Shown in pieces: positions 17,284-25,732 of a DNA stretch of 64,000 nucleotides. Under the pieces are notes generated by a model. That model was given only the letters and a program-made list of their open reading frames with translations. It searched no databases and had not been told where the DNA came from. The translations under genes and the position numbers were made by a program. The stretch comes from Amycolatopsis balhimycina FH 1894 (lineage in GTDB: Bacteria; Actinomycetota; Actinomycetes; Mycobacteriales; Pseudonocardiaceae), in the NCBI RefSeq assembly GCF_000384295.1, contig NZ_KB913037.1:5390822-5454821 (forward strand). The letters are read 5' to 3'. Positions within the stretch are counted from its first letter, which is position 1. Each line of letters opens with the position of its first letter.

Positions 17284-17355
17284 GAGTGGGTCCGACCTAA
17301 TCTGAGGTTCGACCTAATGACTTGTTGAGGCTTTCTTCCGTCCGAGGAGCATCTG

Positions 17356-18192
17356 ATGACCCTTCGCCTCCTGAGCGTCCACGCCCACCCCGACGACGAG
17401 TCCAGCAAGGGCGCGGCCACTTTGGCGCGCTACGCCGCCGAAGGCGTCGATGTCCTCGTTGCCACCTGCACGGGCGGTGAACGCGGTGACGTCCTCAACC
17501 CGGCCGCCGACACCGCGGAAACCCGCGCCGACCTGCCGGCGGCCCGCCGCCGGGAAATGGCCGTCGCGGCCGGGATCCTCGGCGTGCGCCAGCGTTTCCT
17601 CGGCCTGGTCGACTCCGGCCTGCGCGAGCCATTGCCCGCAGCGTGCTTCGCGGCCCTTCCACTGGAAGAAGCCGCCGCTCCGCTCGTGGCCCTCATCCGG
17701 GAGTTCCGTCCGCACGTCGTGATCACGTACGACGAAAGCGGCGGCTACCCCCACCCGGACCACATCCGCACCCACGAGGTGACGATCGAAGCGTTCTCGG
17801 CGGCCGCCGAGAACGCCCGCTACCCGGGCACCGGCGACCCATGGCGACCACAAAAGCTGTACTACCAAGCGGTTTTGAGCCGGGCCTGGTTCAACACCCT
17901 GCACGAAGCCACCCTGGCCGCCGGCCTCGAGTCGGCGATGGGCCCGGTCCTGGACGAACTCCCCACCGGGGAAACCCTCGCGATCACCACCCGAATCCGC
18001 TGCGAGTCCCACTTCGCCACCCGCGACCAAGCCCTCCTGGCCCACGAAACCCAGACCGACCCGGCCCACCCGTTCTTCGCCCACTCACGCGAAATCGAGC
18101 GCCAGGTCTGGCCCTACGAGGACTACCACCTGGCCCACCCCACCCCAGGCCCCGACCTCGAAGAAGACCTCTTCACCGGAGTAACCCCATGA
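17356..18192 (+). CDS. PIG-L deacetylase, mycothiol S-conjugate amidase-like
   Basis: The 278-residue enzyme has the zinc motif HAHPDDESS (residues 9-17) and the second site SGGYPHPDHIRTHE (about 133-146). Length and motif spacing resemble Mca/MshB. MshB deacetylates GlcNAc-Ins in mycothiol synthesis, and Mca cleaves mycothiol S-conjugates for detoxification. With a TetR regulator alongside, an Mca-like detoxification role is the better guess. AGGAG lies 7 bases before ATG 17356. Other PIG-L substrates cannot be excluded. Confidence 0.85.
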   Translation: MTLRLLSVHAHPDDESSKGAATLARYAAEGVDVLVATCTGGERGDVLNPAADTAETRADLPAARRREMAVAAGILGVRQRFLGLVDSGLREPLPAACFAALPLEEAAAPLVALIREFRPHVVITYDESGGYPHPDHIRTHEVTIEAFSAAAENARYPGTGDPWRPQKLYYQAVLSRAWFNTLHEATLAAGLESAMGPVLDELPTGETLAITTRIRCESHFATRDQALLAHETQTDPAHPFFAHSREIERQVWPYEDYHLAHPTPGPDLEEDLFTGVTP

Positions 18193-18196
18193 CCCC

Positions 18197-18280
18197 CCCG
18201 AGATCCGCCTCCAATCACGCGAGTTCCGCCTCCAATCACGCGAGATCCGCTTCCGGCCACGCGAGATCCGCCCCGGATCA
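18197..18280. repeat. 21-bp tandem array 2
   Basis: Four units of exactly 21 bases (18197, 18218, 18239, 18260) share CGCGAG(A/T)TCCGC at the start and (A/G)ATCA or GGCCA at the end. It lies between the convergent amidase and P450 genes. Array 1 at 15110 has the same period and the same CGCG-G and ATCA ends but a different middle. Confidence 0.88.
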
Positions 18281-18293
18281 CGACGAGACACCG

Positions 18294-19460
18294 TCACACC
18301 GTGACCCGAAGCTCTCGCAAGCCGCGGATCACGAACTCCGGTCGTCGCCGCGGGGTCTCGGCCAACCGCAGTCCCGGCAGTTTCTCCACCAACGCGCTCA
18401 ACGCGGCGGCGATCTCCACCCGAGCGAGAGGAGCACCCACGCAGTAGTGAATCCCGAGGCCGAACCCGAGATGGGCGTTCGGCGTCCGGCCGATGTCCAG
18501 GCGGTCCGGCTCGTCGAACACCTGCGGGTCGCGGGCCGCGGCACCCAGCAGCGCGCCGATCTTCTGCCCGCGTTCGACGACATGTCCACAGATCGACACG
18601 TCCTCGGTCGCCGTCCGCTCGAACAGCTGCAGGGGCGCGTCGAAGCGAATCAGCTCCTCGACACACGAATCCAGGAGGGCAGGTGAGGCCAGCAGACGCT
18701 CCCACTGGTCCCGGTGCGTGAGCAGGGCCGTGATGCCGTTGCCGAGCACGTTGACCGTCGCTTCGTGGCCGGCCATCAGCAGCAGCACGGCGGTGGCCAC
18801 CAGCTCGTCGGGCGTCAGCTCGCTGCGGAGGAGGTCGCTGATGATGTCGTCCCCCGGAGAGTCCGCGCGGGCCGAGGCGACCGAGCGGACGTACGAAACG
18901 AACTCGGCGGCTGCCCGCTCGGCGGCGTCGCGTCCGTCCTCGGAAAGGCCGAACTCGTACATCTTGACGATGGCGTTGGACAGCTGGACCATCCGCGGTC
19001 CGTCCGTCGCGGGCACGCCGAGCAGCTCGGCGATCACCGCGACTGGTAGCGGCTGGGCCAGGTGCGCCAGCAGATCCGCGCTGCCGTCGGCGGCGATCGC
19101 GGCCGCCAGGTCGTCGACCATCCGGGTGGCGAGCATCGCGACCATCGGACGCAGCCGCTGCACGTGGCCGCGGCCGAACGCGCCCGCGATCAGGCGGCGC
19201 AGCCGGGTGTGTGCCGGCGGCTCGTTCTCCAGGAGCGAGTTGCGGTGGAGGAGGTTGAACGAGGCGAACCGTTCGAGCGGCTGGGCGTCCTGCCAGATCC
19301 GGCCCAGTCCGCGGTGGCGCAGGACCGCCGACGACGCGGCGTGCGATACCGCGATGGCGAGGCCCAGCCCGTCGTGGAAATGGACGTCGCCCTTCGAGTG
19401 GAGCGCGGCGAACGCCGGGTACGGATCTTCGAGGAAGGCGGGATCGCGGGGGTCGAACAC
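18294..19460 (-). CDS. Cytochrome P450
   Basis: The 388-residue protein is a full-length bacterial class I P450. It shows the helix-C motif ENEPPAHTRLRRLIAGAF, the I-helix oxygen-activation motif LLMAGHEATVN, the K-helix ExxR in VEELIRFDAP, and the haem loop FGLGIHYCVGAPLARVE with Cys340 as axial ligand. It needs a ferredoxin and reductase encoded elsewhere. Substrate is unknown; no biosynthetic cluster surrounds it. The start is GTG 19460, and it is divergent from the DUF5926 gene. Confidence 0.95.
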   Translation of the reverse strand: MFDPRDPAFLEDPYPAFAALHSKGDVHFHDGLGLAIAVSHAASSAVLRHRGLGRIWQDAQPLERFASFNLLHRNSLLENEPPAHTRLRRLIAGAFGRGHVQRLRPMVAMLATRMVDDLAAAIAADGSADLLAHLAQPLPVAVIAELLGVPATDGPRMVQLSNAIVKMYEFGLSEDGRDAAERAAAEFVSYVRSVASARADSPGDDIISDLLRSELTPDELVATAVLLLMAGHEATVNVLGNGITALLTHRDQWERLLASPALLDSCVEELIRFDAPLQLFERTATEDVSICGHVVERGQKIGALLGAAARDPQVFDEPDRLDIGRTPNAHLGFGLGIHYCVGAPLARVEIAAALSALVEKLPGLRLAETPRRRPEFVIRGLRELRVTV

Positions 19461-19513
19461 GTCGCGAGGGTAACCCTTCGATAGCGTCTCAAGCCGAGCC
19501 AGAGGAGGCAGCA

Positions 19514-20395
19514 GTGGGCAAGGGCGCGCGCAAGAAGGGTCCCAAGCAGGCGACGGACCGCAAGCCGAAGGTGCGCGACGTCTTCGTCGGCCAGCCGTTC
19601 GAAGGGCTGGCGGCGGAGCCTGAGCTGATCGCGCTGCGTGAGTTCGTGCCGTCCGCGACGGCCAAGCTGACCCTCGCCGACGGCGGCGACGTCACTCTCG
19701 GCACCGTGCTGCCGATGGCGGCGGCCGCGTTCGTCCGTTCGGACGGTGAGCGCTACCTCGGCCTGCAGGTGCAGACCCGCTCGTCGGACATCAGCCGTGA
19801 CCTCGGCCGGTCGCTGAAGTGGCTGCTGGACGCCAAGGAGGGCGACGTCCTCGGCGTGCCGGACACCACCACCCCGCCGTCCGCCGACGAGCACGCCCGC
19901 CTCCAGGACCTGCTGACGCCGGGTGCCGAGCTCGACGTCACGCTGCACCAGGACTTCGCCTGGTGGCTGCCGGAGGACGCCGACGCCACCGGTGATGTCG
20001 CGGTGTCGCTCGAGCGCGCGAACGCCGCGATCATGCCCACCGAACGGCTCGGCTCGGGCGCCTACTGGGTCCTCGCCGGCGAGAAGGCGCACCTGCGCTG
20101 GGTCCGTCCGGAGCAGGAGAACCTGCTGCTCCAGGCCCTGGCCCGGCTGTCCGCGGCCGGCGAGATCGGCCTCGGCGAGGGCTCGCGCTACGCGGGTTCG
20201 TTCCGGGCGCACGGCCTGCTGGTCCCGGTCTGGGACCTCGACCCCGAGGCCCACGCCCGCGAGTGGGCGGAGGCGAAGGACGCCCTCGGCGCCCGCCTCG
20301 AGACGGCGTTGAAGTCGCTCGACGACGAGCCGCTGAACGCCGCTGAGCGCCGCGCTCGTGACGGCCTCATCGGCCGTCAGCTCACCCTGCGCTGA
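19514..20395 (+). CDS. DUF5926 family protein
   Basis: The 293-residue protein starts at GTG 19514 with a lysine-rich MGKGARKKGPKQATDRKPKVRD stretch, then FVGQPFEGLAAEPELIALREFVPSATA. This matches the actinobacterial DUF5926 family, which has no known function. The remainder is acidic, soluble and without membrane segments, with conserved tryptophans in FAWWLPEDADATGDV and the end ALKSLDDEPLNAAERRARDGLIGRQLTLR. The basic N-terminus might bind nucleic acid, which is inference only. Confidence 0.85.
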   Translation: MGKGARKKGPKQATDRKPKVRDVFVGQPFEGLAAEPELIALREFVPSATAKLTLADGGDVTLGTVLPMAAAAFVRSDGERYLGLQVQTRSSDISRDLGRSLKWLLDAKEGDVLGVPDTTTPPSADEHARLQDLLTPGAELDVTLHQDFAWWLPEDADATGDVAVSLERANAAIMPTERLGSGAYWVLAGEKAHLRWVRPEQENLLLQALARLSAAGEIGLGEGSRYAGSFRAHGLLVPVWDLDPEAHAREWAEAKDALGARLETALKSLDDEPLNAAERRARDGLIGRQLTLR

Positions 20396-20524
20396 CCGCG
20401 GGGAGCGAGCGCCGGACCACCGGTGCGAACCGGTGGTCCGCCACCGCTGGATGAGCGTTCAACCAGGCATTATGTGGCGCACGAGACACCGCCGCCGGAT
20501 CGTGCCGGTGGGACGATTCTCGGC

Positions 20525-20878
20525 GTGATACTCCACATCTGCGGGGCGGCCGACTGGGCCGAAGTGGGACAGGACGGCGAGTATCGGCCGCCGTCGCTGG
20601 GGGAAGCCGGGTTCGTGCACTGTTCCGACTTCGGGACGGCGCACCTCCCGGCCGACGCGCTCTACCGGGGCCGGACCGACCTGGTGCTGCTCGAAATCGA
20701 CCCGGCCACGGTCGGGGCGCCGGTACGGTGGGAAGACGGCGCGCCGCCGCACCCCGCCGGGATCCGGTTTCCGCACGTGTACGGCCCGATCCCGCGTGCC
20801 GCGGTCGTCGGCGTGCACGAGTTCCGCGAGACGGACGGCGGCGGTTTCCGGCTGCCGGCCTCGCTCGCACACCGCTGA
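20525..20878 (+). CDS. DUF952 family protein
   Basis: The 117-residue protein has the DUF952 signature: MILHICGAADWAEV near the start, the middle motif GFVHCSDFGTAHLPADALYRG, and RFPHVYGPIPRAAVVGVHEF near the end. The family is small, soluble and of unknown activity; the conserved His and Tyr residues suggest a catalytic or binding pocket. GTG 20525 is chosen because it coincides with the family start; the open frame extends upstream without homology. Confidence 0.85.
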   Translation: MILHICGAADWAEVGQDGEYRPPSLGEAGFVHCSDFGTAHLPADALYRGRTDLVLLEIDPATVGAPVRWEDGAPPHPAGIRFPHVYGPIPRAAVVGVHEFRETDGGGFRLPASLAHR

Positions 20879-20950
20879 GGTGGGCAACTCGGCACCCGGT
20901 CGAACGTCTGACGATTCGGCCGGGAACGCGGGCAACCTGAGGGGGCTGTG

Positions 20951-21601
20951 ATGCGTGTTGGGGAGGAAGGCGACTCGGCTTCTGGCTACCCGACCCCGAT
21001 GGGAGGCGATACGGTGACCGCTGCGGCACCCGTCTTCACCGGGGGAGATACCTGGGTGACCAGCGCTGGCCGAGGGAGGGCCGCGACGTTGCCGGGCGAG
21101 TTCGTCGACTTCGGGGACTTCGTCCAGGCCACGCTGCCGGGGTTGCTGCGGTACGGGCACGCGCTCACCGGCAATCCGCACGACGCGGCGGACCTGGTGC
21201 AGACCGTGCTCGAGAAGATCGGTTCGCGCTGGTCCTACGTGCACGATAAGACCGGTGACCCGCTGGCCTACGTCCGCCGGTCGATGGCGAACGCGCACGT
21301 CAGCCGCTGGCGTCGCACGCGTCGCGAGAACCTGGTCGCCGATCTGCCGGACACCAGTCCGCACCTTCCGGCCGACCCGTTCGAGCACGAGCCGCTGTGG
21401 TGCGCGTTACGAACGTTGCCGCCGAGGCAACGGGCCGTGATGGTGCTGCGTTACTACGAAGGTCTCTCGGAAGCGGAGATCGCCAGTGCCCTCGGCGTCA
21501 CGCAGGGGACTGTCAAGAGCCAGGCCAGCAAGGCGATCACGTCGTTGCGGCTGAAGTTGAAGCCGGACGACGGCGGAGGCGAAGGGAGTGGTGCGGGTTG
21601 A
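20951..21601 (+). CDS. SigE-family ECF RNA polymerase sigma factor
   Basis: The product (up to 216 residues) has sigma region 2 (EFVDFGDFVQATLPGLLRYGHALTGNPHDAADLVQTVLEKI) and region 4 (LPPRQRAVMVLRYYEGLSEAEIASALGVTQGTVKSQASKAI). The wording is that of the actinobacterial SigE-like group. The start is uncertain: ATG 20951 has GAGGGGG 5 bases upstream, but GTG 21014 with GGGAGG, or GTG 21056, would remove a non-conserved ~20-35-residue leader. Its stop overlaps the start of the downstream gene in TTGA, so the two are translationally coupled. Confidence 0.85.
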   Translation: MRVGEEGDSASGYPTPMGGDTVTAAAPVFTGGDTWVTSAGRGRAATLPGEFVDFGDFVQATLPGLLRYGHALTGNPHDAADLVQTVLEKIGSRWSYVHDKTGDPLAYVRRSMANAHVSRWRRTRRENLVADLPDTSPHLPADPFEHEPLWCALRTLPPRQRAVMVLRYYEGLSEAEIASALGVTQGTVKSQASKAITSLRLKLKPDDGGGEGSGAG

Positions 21602-22422
21602 ACATCTCCGAGGACGAACTGGAGCAGCGCCTGCGCGCGCTGTTCGCCGACGAGCGGCTCGACTTGCCGCCGCCGCCCGACGCGGGGACGGTCATCGTCG
21701 CCGGTGCGCGTCGTCGCCGTCGGCGTCGCCACGCCGTGCAGGCCGTGGCGGGGGTCGCGGCGGCCGTGGTCGCCGTCTCGGGTGGGCTGACCATGATCCG
21801 GCTCCACTCCGAAGACGGCACCGCGGTGATGACCGCCGGCGGGACCGAGAGCAGCGTCAAACCGCCCGAGAACCTCACGGCCGGCCGCCCGCCGGAGCCG
21901 TCGACGCCCGCGCCGACCAGCACCCAGAGCATCCAGGTCTCCGCGCCGCCGGATTCGCCGACGCCGCATCCGCCGCGGGCCTCGGCCGACCAGAAGCCGT
22001 CCACGCTCCCCGCGGTGGCGACCGGGCCGCTGCTCGCGGCCGACGGCTTCGGCAAGCTCAAGCTCGGCATGTCCGAGGCCGAGGTGACCGCCCAGGCCGT
22101 CGCGCTCAGCGCCCCGGAGGCCGGCGCGAACTGCACCGTCTACAAGGCACAGGGCAGTGGCCTGCCCGCCTCCGCGAGCGTCGTCATTTCGAAGGCGGCC
22201 GGGCTGGTCGTCGTGACCCCGGACGTGGTCGCGCACACCGCCGAAGGCATCGGCGCCGGCGCCACCAAGGACCAGGTGCTCGCCGCTTACCCCACGGCCA
22301 AGGCCGAGACCGGTGGCGTCGTCGCCCCGGCGAGCGCCGCCGCCGAGTACCACTTCAAGCTCGGCGAGACCGGGGTCGTGCAGACGAGCCTGATGAGCGC
22401 CAACCAGGACTGCGCCGGCTGA
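21598..22422 (+). CDS. Membrane protein coupled to the SigE-family sigma factor
   Basis: The 274-residue protein begins at TTG 21598 (MNISEDELEQRLRALFADERLDLP), overlapping the sigma stop by 4 bases, with GAAGGGA as ribosome site. A short cytoplasmic part is followed by a basic stretch (ARRRRRRRH), one membrane helix (AVQAVAGVAAAVVAVSGGLTM) and an extracytoplasmic Pro/Thr region. A C-terminal domain carries FGKLKLGMSEAEVTAQAVAL, resembling small lipocalin- or BLIP-like outer domains. Position and topology fit an anti-sigma partner, although no classic zinc motif is present. Confidence 0.75.
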   Translation: MNISEDELEQRLRALFADERLDLPPPPDAGTVIVAGARRRRRRRHAVQAVAGVAAAVVAVSGGLTMIRLHSEDGTAVMTAGGTESSVKPPENLTAGRPPEPSTPAPTSTQSIQVSAPPDSPTPHPPRASADQKPSTLPAVATGPLLAADGFGKLKLGMSEAEVTAQAVALSAPEAGANCTVYKAQGSGLPASASVVISKAAGLVVVTPDVVAHTAEGIGAGATKDQVLAAYPTAKAETGGVVAPASAAAEYHFKLGETGVVQTSLMSANQDCAG

Positions 22423-22438
22423 GTGCCGGTCGCACACG

Positions 22439-22485
22439 GAAAACCCGGGCTGTCCACAGGGGGAGAGCCCGGGTTTTCTGTTTTT
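22439..22485 (+). terminator. Rho-independent terminator
   Basis: A perfect 13-bp stem (GAAAACCCGGGCT / AGCCCGGGTTTTC) with a 14-base loop is followed by TGTTTTT. It ends the sigma-factor operon and faces the convergent ferritin gene. Confidence 0.88.
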
Positions 22486-22503
22486 CGAGACGGGTTTCGA
22501 GAA

Positions 22504-23058
22504 TCAGAGCTTGCCGCCGGCCACCGGCGGCATCTGGGAGTCGGTGCCGCTGTCGCCGACGGACTCGCGGTACAGGTGGTTCTCGACCTCGAACAGGTTG
22601 CCGTTCGCCCGCTTGACGACGTTCAGCAGCGTGTTCATCTGCGAGATCTCTTCGACCTGCTCCTTGAGGAACCACTGCGTGAACTGCTCGCTGATGTAGT
22701 CCTCTTCGGCACGGGCGGCCTTGGCCATCGCGGAGATGTCGGCGGCGACCTCCTTCTCCTGCTCGAGCGCGAGCTCGATGACCTCGGTGACGCCGGAGAA
22801 GTCGTTGCGCACCTCCCCGGTGCCGGGGATCTCGACGTGGTGGTCGCGGTCGAGCATGTACTGCACGAGCGCCATCGCGTGGTTGCGCTCTTCGACCGAC
22901 TGCTTGTAGAAGTGCTTCGCCAGCTGCGGCAGGTCCTCGGCGTCGAACCACACCGCGAGCGCGATGTACTGCTGGGACGCGTTGAACTCGTTGTGGATCT
23001 GCGCCTGCAGCAGTTCGAAGAACTTCGAGCGCGGTTCTTTCTTCTTGGTGAGGGCCAT
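22504..23058 (-). CDS. Ferritin (BfrB-like)
   Basis: The 184-residue protein is a non-haem ferritin. The four-helix bundle holds ferroxidase residues in NEFNASQQYIALAVWFDAEDLPQLAKHFYKQSVEERNHA and in the fourth-helix region YISEQFTQWFLKEQVEEISQM. It stores iron as ferric mineral inside a 24-mer shell. ATG 23058 is used; a TTG two codons upstream is possible. An IdeR-like box lies 62-80 bases upstream, in agreement with mycobacterial bfrB, which is iron-induced through IdeR. Confidence 0.93.
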   Translation of the reverse strand: MALTKKKEPRSKFFELLQAQIHNEFNASQQYIALAVWFDAEDLPQLAKHFYKQSVEERNHAMALVQYMLDRDHHVEIPGTGEVRNDFSGVTEVIELALEQEKEVAADISAMAKAARAEEDYISEQFTQWFLKEQVEEISQMNTLLNVVKRANGNLFEVENHLYRESVGDSGTDSQMPPVAGGKL

Positions 23059-23119
23059 GTCCAAGAAGATACGTCAGTAAAGGATCGAATGCCACTTCGT
23101 GGTGGTGATCTTGCCCCTA

Positions 23120-23138
23120 TTAGGGTTACCATTCCTAA
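23120..23138. promoter_or_regulatory. IdeR/DmdR-like iron box upstream of ferritin
   Basis: TTAGGGTTACCATTCCTAA keeps the outer half-sites TTAGG and CCTAA of the 19-bp consensus TTAGGTTAGSCTAACCTAA (13 of 19 positions). Its placement ahead of a ferritin gene supports the assignment, which remains a prediction. Confidence 0.55.
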
Positions 23139-23151
23139 AGAAGACTCGCCT

Positions 23152-23209
23152 AAATGAAGTAAGCCTTCCCTAAAACGACGCGCTATTTTAGGGAAGGCTT
23201 ACTTCATTT
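23152..23209. terminator. Perfect 24-bp AT-rich inverted repeat after arcA
   Basis: Two exact 24-base arms (23152-23175 and 23186-23209), containing AAGCCTTCCCTAAAA and TTTTAGGGAAGGCTT, flank a 10-base spacer. It begins 1 base past the arcA stop codon on the minus strand. It probably acts as a terminator between arcA and ferritin. The AT content is strikingly above that of the surroundings. Confidence 0.7.
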
Positions 23210-23210
23210 G

Positions 23211-24422
23211 TCACAACGGATCGCGACGAACCGGGCACGACATGCAGCGCGGCCCGCCCCGGCCGGATCCCAGCTCGGAGCCCGCGATCGGCAGCACCTC
23301 GATGCCGGCCGCTTCGAGCCGCTCGTTGGTCTCGACGTTCCGCTCGTAGCCGACGACGACGCCGGGGGCCAGGGCGAGGGTGTTGTTGCCGTCGTCCCAC
23401 TGCTCGCGTTCGGCCGTCACCGGGTCGAGCCCGGTGTCGATGACGCGCAGCCGGTCGATCTCCATCGCCTCGGCCGCGGCCACCAGGAACGGCGCCGGGC
23501 CCGCGACCTTCACGCCGCCGTCGCCGGTCGGGCGGAGGGTGAACGCCGTCAGCGAGTCGCGCGCCAGCGGGTACATCACCACCGCGTCGGCGTCGACCAT
23601 CGTGCACACCGTGTCCAGGTGCATGGTCGCGCGGGACTGCTCGATCGGCACCGCGAGCACGGTGTGCGCGATGCCGTCGGCGAACACCGACCGGGCGAGC
23701 GACTCGGCGCCGGCCGCCGTGGTCCGCTCGCCGACGCCGATGGCGAGCACGCCCGGCGCCAGCAGCATCACGTCGCCGCCTTCGATCGGCGCGGAATGCG
23801 CGCCGTACGCGCGGGCGGCGTGGCGGAACTGCGGGTGGTAGGCGTAGATGAGGTCGAGGACCGCGGTTTCGCGCCGGCGCGCGGGCATGGTCAGCGACGA
23901 AATCGCCACCCGGTCGCCGATCCACACCGACGAGTCGCGGGTGAACAGCAGGTTCGGCAGCGGGTCGACGGCGAAGTCGTGCGGGTGGTTCATCATCCGC
24001 ACCAGCGACGCGCCCTCCGCGGACGGCAGCTCCTCGAACGTCATCCCGGCCATCAGAACCTCGGCGAGGCCGGCCGCGTCGAGGCCGGAGAGGTGTGAAC
24101 GCAGTGAGTCGGCCAGGTCGCCGCCCAGCCGCCGGTCGTCGACCGCCGCGTGCACGCCCGCCGCGTGCGCCCGGTTGTCGTCCAGCGCCGTCCGCAGTGT
24201 GTCGGCCAGCAGCAGGACCTCGACGCCGCGGCTGCGCAGCACCTCGGCGAACGCGTCGTGTTCGGCCTGCGCCCGGTCGACCCACGGGATCGAGTCGAAC
24301 AGCAGCTGGTCGTTGTTGCGGGGCGTCAGCCTTTTGAGCTCGTTGCCGGGCCGGTGCAGCAGCACCGCGCGCAGAGGTCCGACTTCGCTGTCCACCCGGG
24401 GAGGTGCCGTTTCGTCGATCAC
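23211..24422 (-). CDS. arcA: Arginine deiminase
   Basis: The 403-residue enzyme hydrolyses arginine to citrulline and ammonia. All core motifs are present: [14 protein letters not shown] (Asp/Arg substrate loop), [11 protein letters not shown], the catalytic His region [11 protein letters not shown], and the active-site cysteine Cys393 in [11 protein letters not shown]. Length is usual (~400-420). It starts at GTG 24422. No ornithine carbamoyltransferase (arcB), carbamate kinase (arcC) or antiporter lies nearby, so it may serve nitrogen supply or acid tolerance rather than a full arginine fermentation pathway. Confidence 0.95.
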   Translation of the reverse strand: MIDETAPPRVDSEVGPLRAVLLHRPGNELKRLTPRNNDQLLFDSIPWVDRAQAEHDAFAEVLRSRGVEVLLLADTLRTALDDNRAHAAGVHAAVDDRRLGGDLADSLRSHLSGLDAAGLAEVLMAGMTFEELPSAEGASLVRMMNHPHDFAVDPLPNLLFTRDSSVWIGDRVAISSLTMPARRRETAVLDLIYAYHPQFRHAARAYGAHSAPIEGGDVMLLAPGVLAIGVGERTTAAGAESLARSVFADGIAHTVLAVPIEQSRATMHLDTVCTMVDADAVVMYPLARDSLTAFTLRPTGDGGVKVAGPAPFLVAAAEAMEIDRLRVIDTGLDPVTAEREQWDDGNNTLALAPGVVVGYERNVETNERLEAAGIEVLPIAGSELGSGRGGPRCMSCPVRRDPL

Positions 24423-24435
24423 CCGCCGAGCGTAC

Positions 24436-25248
24436 TCAGGGCAACCAGGAAACGTGACCCTTGAGCAGCGAATACCCGACGAACGACACGAAGTCGAACA
24501 GCGTGTGCGCGGCCACTAGCGGCCACAGCCGGTTGGTCTTCTGCCACAGCCGTCCGAACACCAGGCCCATGAGGAAGTTCCCGACGAACCCGCCGAACCC
24601 CTGGTAGAGGTGGTACGACCCGCGCAGCACGGCGGCGCCGAACACGGCGTTGTTCTCCCGGACGCCGAGCTGCCGCAGCCGCGTCAGCAGATAGCCGATG
24701 ACCAGGACTTCTTCGGCGAAGGCGTTGCCGAACGCCGAGAGCGTGAGCGAGATCGGCCGCCACCAGGTGTCGCCCAAAGTGGACGGTTGCACCGCCAGGC
24801 TGAACCCCAGGTGGTAGGAGATGAAGTACAACGCCAGGCCGGGAATCCCGATCAGCGCGGCGAGCACGACGGTCAGCAGCGCGTCCCGGCCCGGCGCCCG
24901 GCGGTCCAGCCCGACCTGCGTGATCTTGACGCCCGCCCGCCACAGCAGGTACAGCCCGAGCGCGCCCCAGCCGACCAGCTGCGCGGCCGACAGCAGCTGC
25001 TTGAGCAGGTCGATCAGGCTCGCCGCGGCCTGCGGCACGTTGAGCTGCGTCTGCTGCTGGGCCAGGGGCACCGGCTGCAGCAGCGAGTCCACAAGGGACA
25101 ACAGGCTGCGCACGCCGGACATCCCGAGCGTGATCCCGAAGACGATCAGCAGCTCGAGCTTGACCGCGCGGCGCTCGGTGGGGTCCTCGATCGTCCCGGG
25201 GAACTCGGGGCGGGCCGGCGCCAGCCACGATCGCGCGGTGAACGTCAT
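24436..25248 (-). CDS. CPBP family intramembrane glutamic endopeptidase
   Basis: The 270-residue protein has about six membrane helices and the Abi/CPBP motifs: [13 protein letters not shown] (motif 1, EE..xxR-like), [23 protein letters not shown] (motif 2) and HTLFDF (motif 3). Family members are Rce1-like membrane proteases, some tied to bacteriocin self-immunity or prenyl-protein processing. It lies upstream of arcA on the same strand with a 13-base gap, so co-transcription is possible, though a functional link is not evident. Confidence 0.88.
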   Translation of the reverse strand: MTFTARSWLAPARPEFPGTIEDPTERRAVKLELLIVFGITLGMSGVRSLLSLVDSLLQPVPLAQQQTQLNVPQAAASLIDLLKQLLSAAQLVGWGALGLYLLWRAGVKITQVGLDRRAPGRDALLTVVLAALIGIPGLALYFISYHLGFSLAVQPSTLGDTWWRPISLTLSAFGNAFAEEVLVIGYLLTRLRQLGVRENNAVFGAAVLRGSYHLYQGFGGFVGNFLMGLVFGRLWQKTNRLWPLVAAHTLFDFVSFVGYSLLKGHVSWLP

Positions 25249-25270
25249 GACCGCACGCTACCTTCGGGGT

Positions 25271-25732
25271 ATGCCGAGGAGCATCGCCACCAACGAAACC
25301 GTCGACCGTGCCGCGCTGGTCGAGTTCCTGTCCACCCGCCACCGCGCGATCCTGCTGACCACGAAGGCCGACGGCGGCCCGCAGCTTTCGCCGGTCACGT
25401 GCGGTGTCGACGCCGAGGGCAGGCTGGTCGTCTCGACCTACCCGAAGCGCGCGAAGGTCGTGAACGTCAAGCGCAACCCGAAGGTCTCGGCCTGCATCCT
25501 GTCCGACGAGTGGAACGACCAGTGGGTGCAGCTGAACGGCACCGCCGAGGTGCTGGACATCCCGGATTCCGTCGAGCCGCTCGTGGAGTACTTCCGCAGC
25601 ATTTCGGGCGAACACCCGGACTGGGACGAATACCGCGAGGCCATGGTCAAGCAGGGCAAGAGCATCATCCGCGTCACCGTCGAGAGCTGGGGCCCGATCG
25701 CCAAGGGCGGGTTCCCGGCCGAACTAGCCTGA
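25271..25732 (+). CDS. PPOX-class F420/flavin-binding oxidoreductase
   Basis: The 153-residue split-barrel protein has the family pattern LVEFLSTRHRAILLTTKADGGPQLSPVTCGVDAEGRLVVSTYPKRAKVVNVKRNPKVSA. The Arg/Lys-rich strand-turn fits phosphate binding of F420 or FMN. Relatives in mycobacteria use F420 to reduce biliverdin or fatty acids, or act on unknown substrates. The ATG at 25271 is used. It is divergent from the CPBP gene and overlaps the convergent DUF2470 gene by 9 bases. Confidence 0.85.
   Translation: MPRSIATNETVDRAALVEFLSTRHRAILLTTKADGGPQLSPVTCGVDAEGRLVVSTYPKRAKVVNVKRNPKVSACILSDEWNDQWVQLNGTAEVLDIPDSVEPLVEYFRSISGEHPDWDEYREAMVKQGKSIIRVTVESWGPIAKGGFPAELA

Noticed and set aside
15110..18280. 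CRISPR arrays
   Set aside because: Units are 21 bp with no unique spacers, and no cas genes are present.
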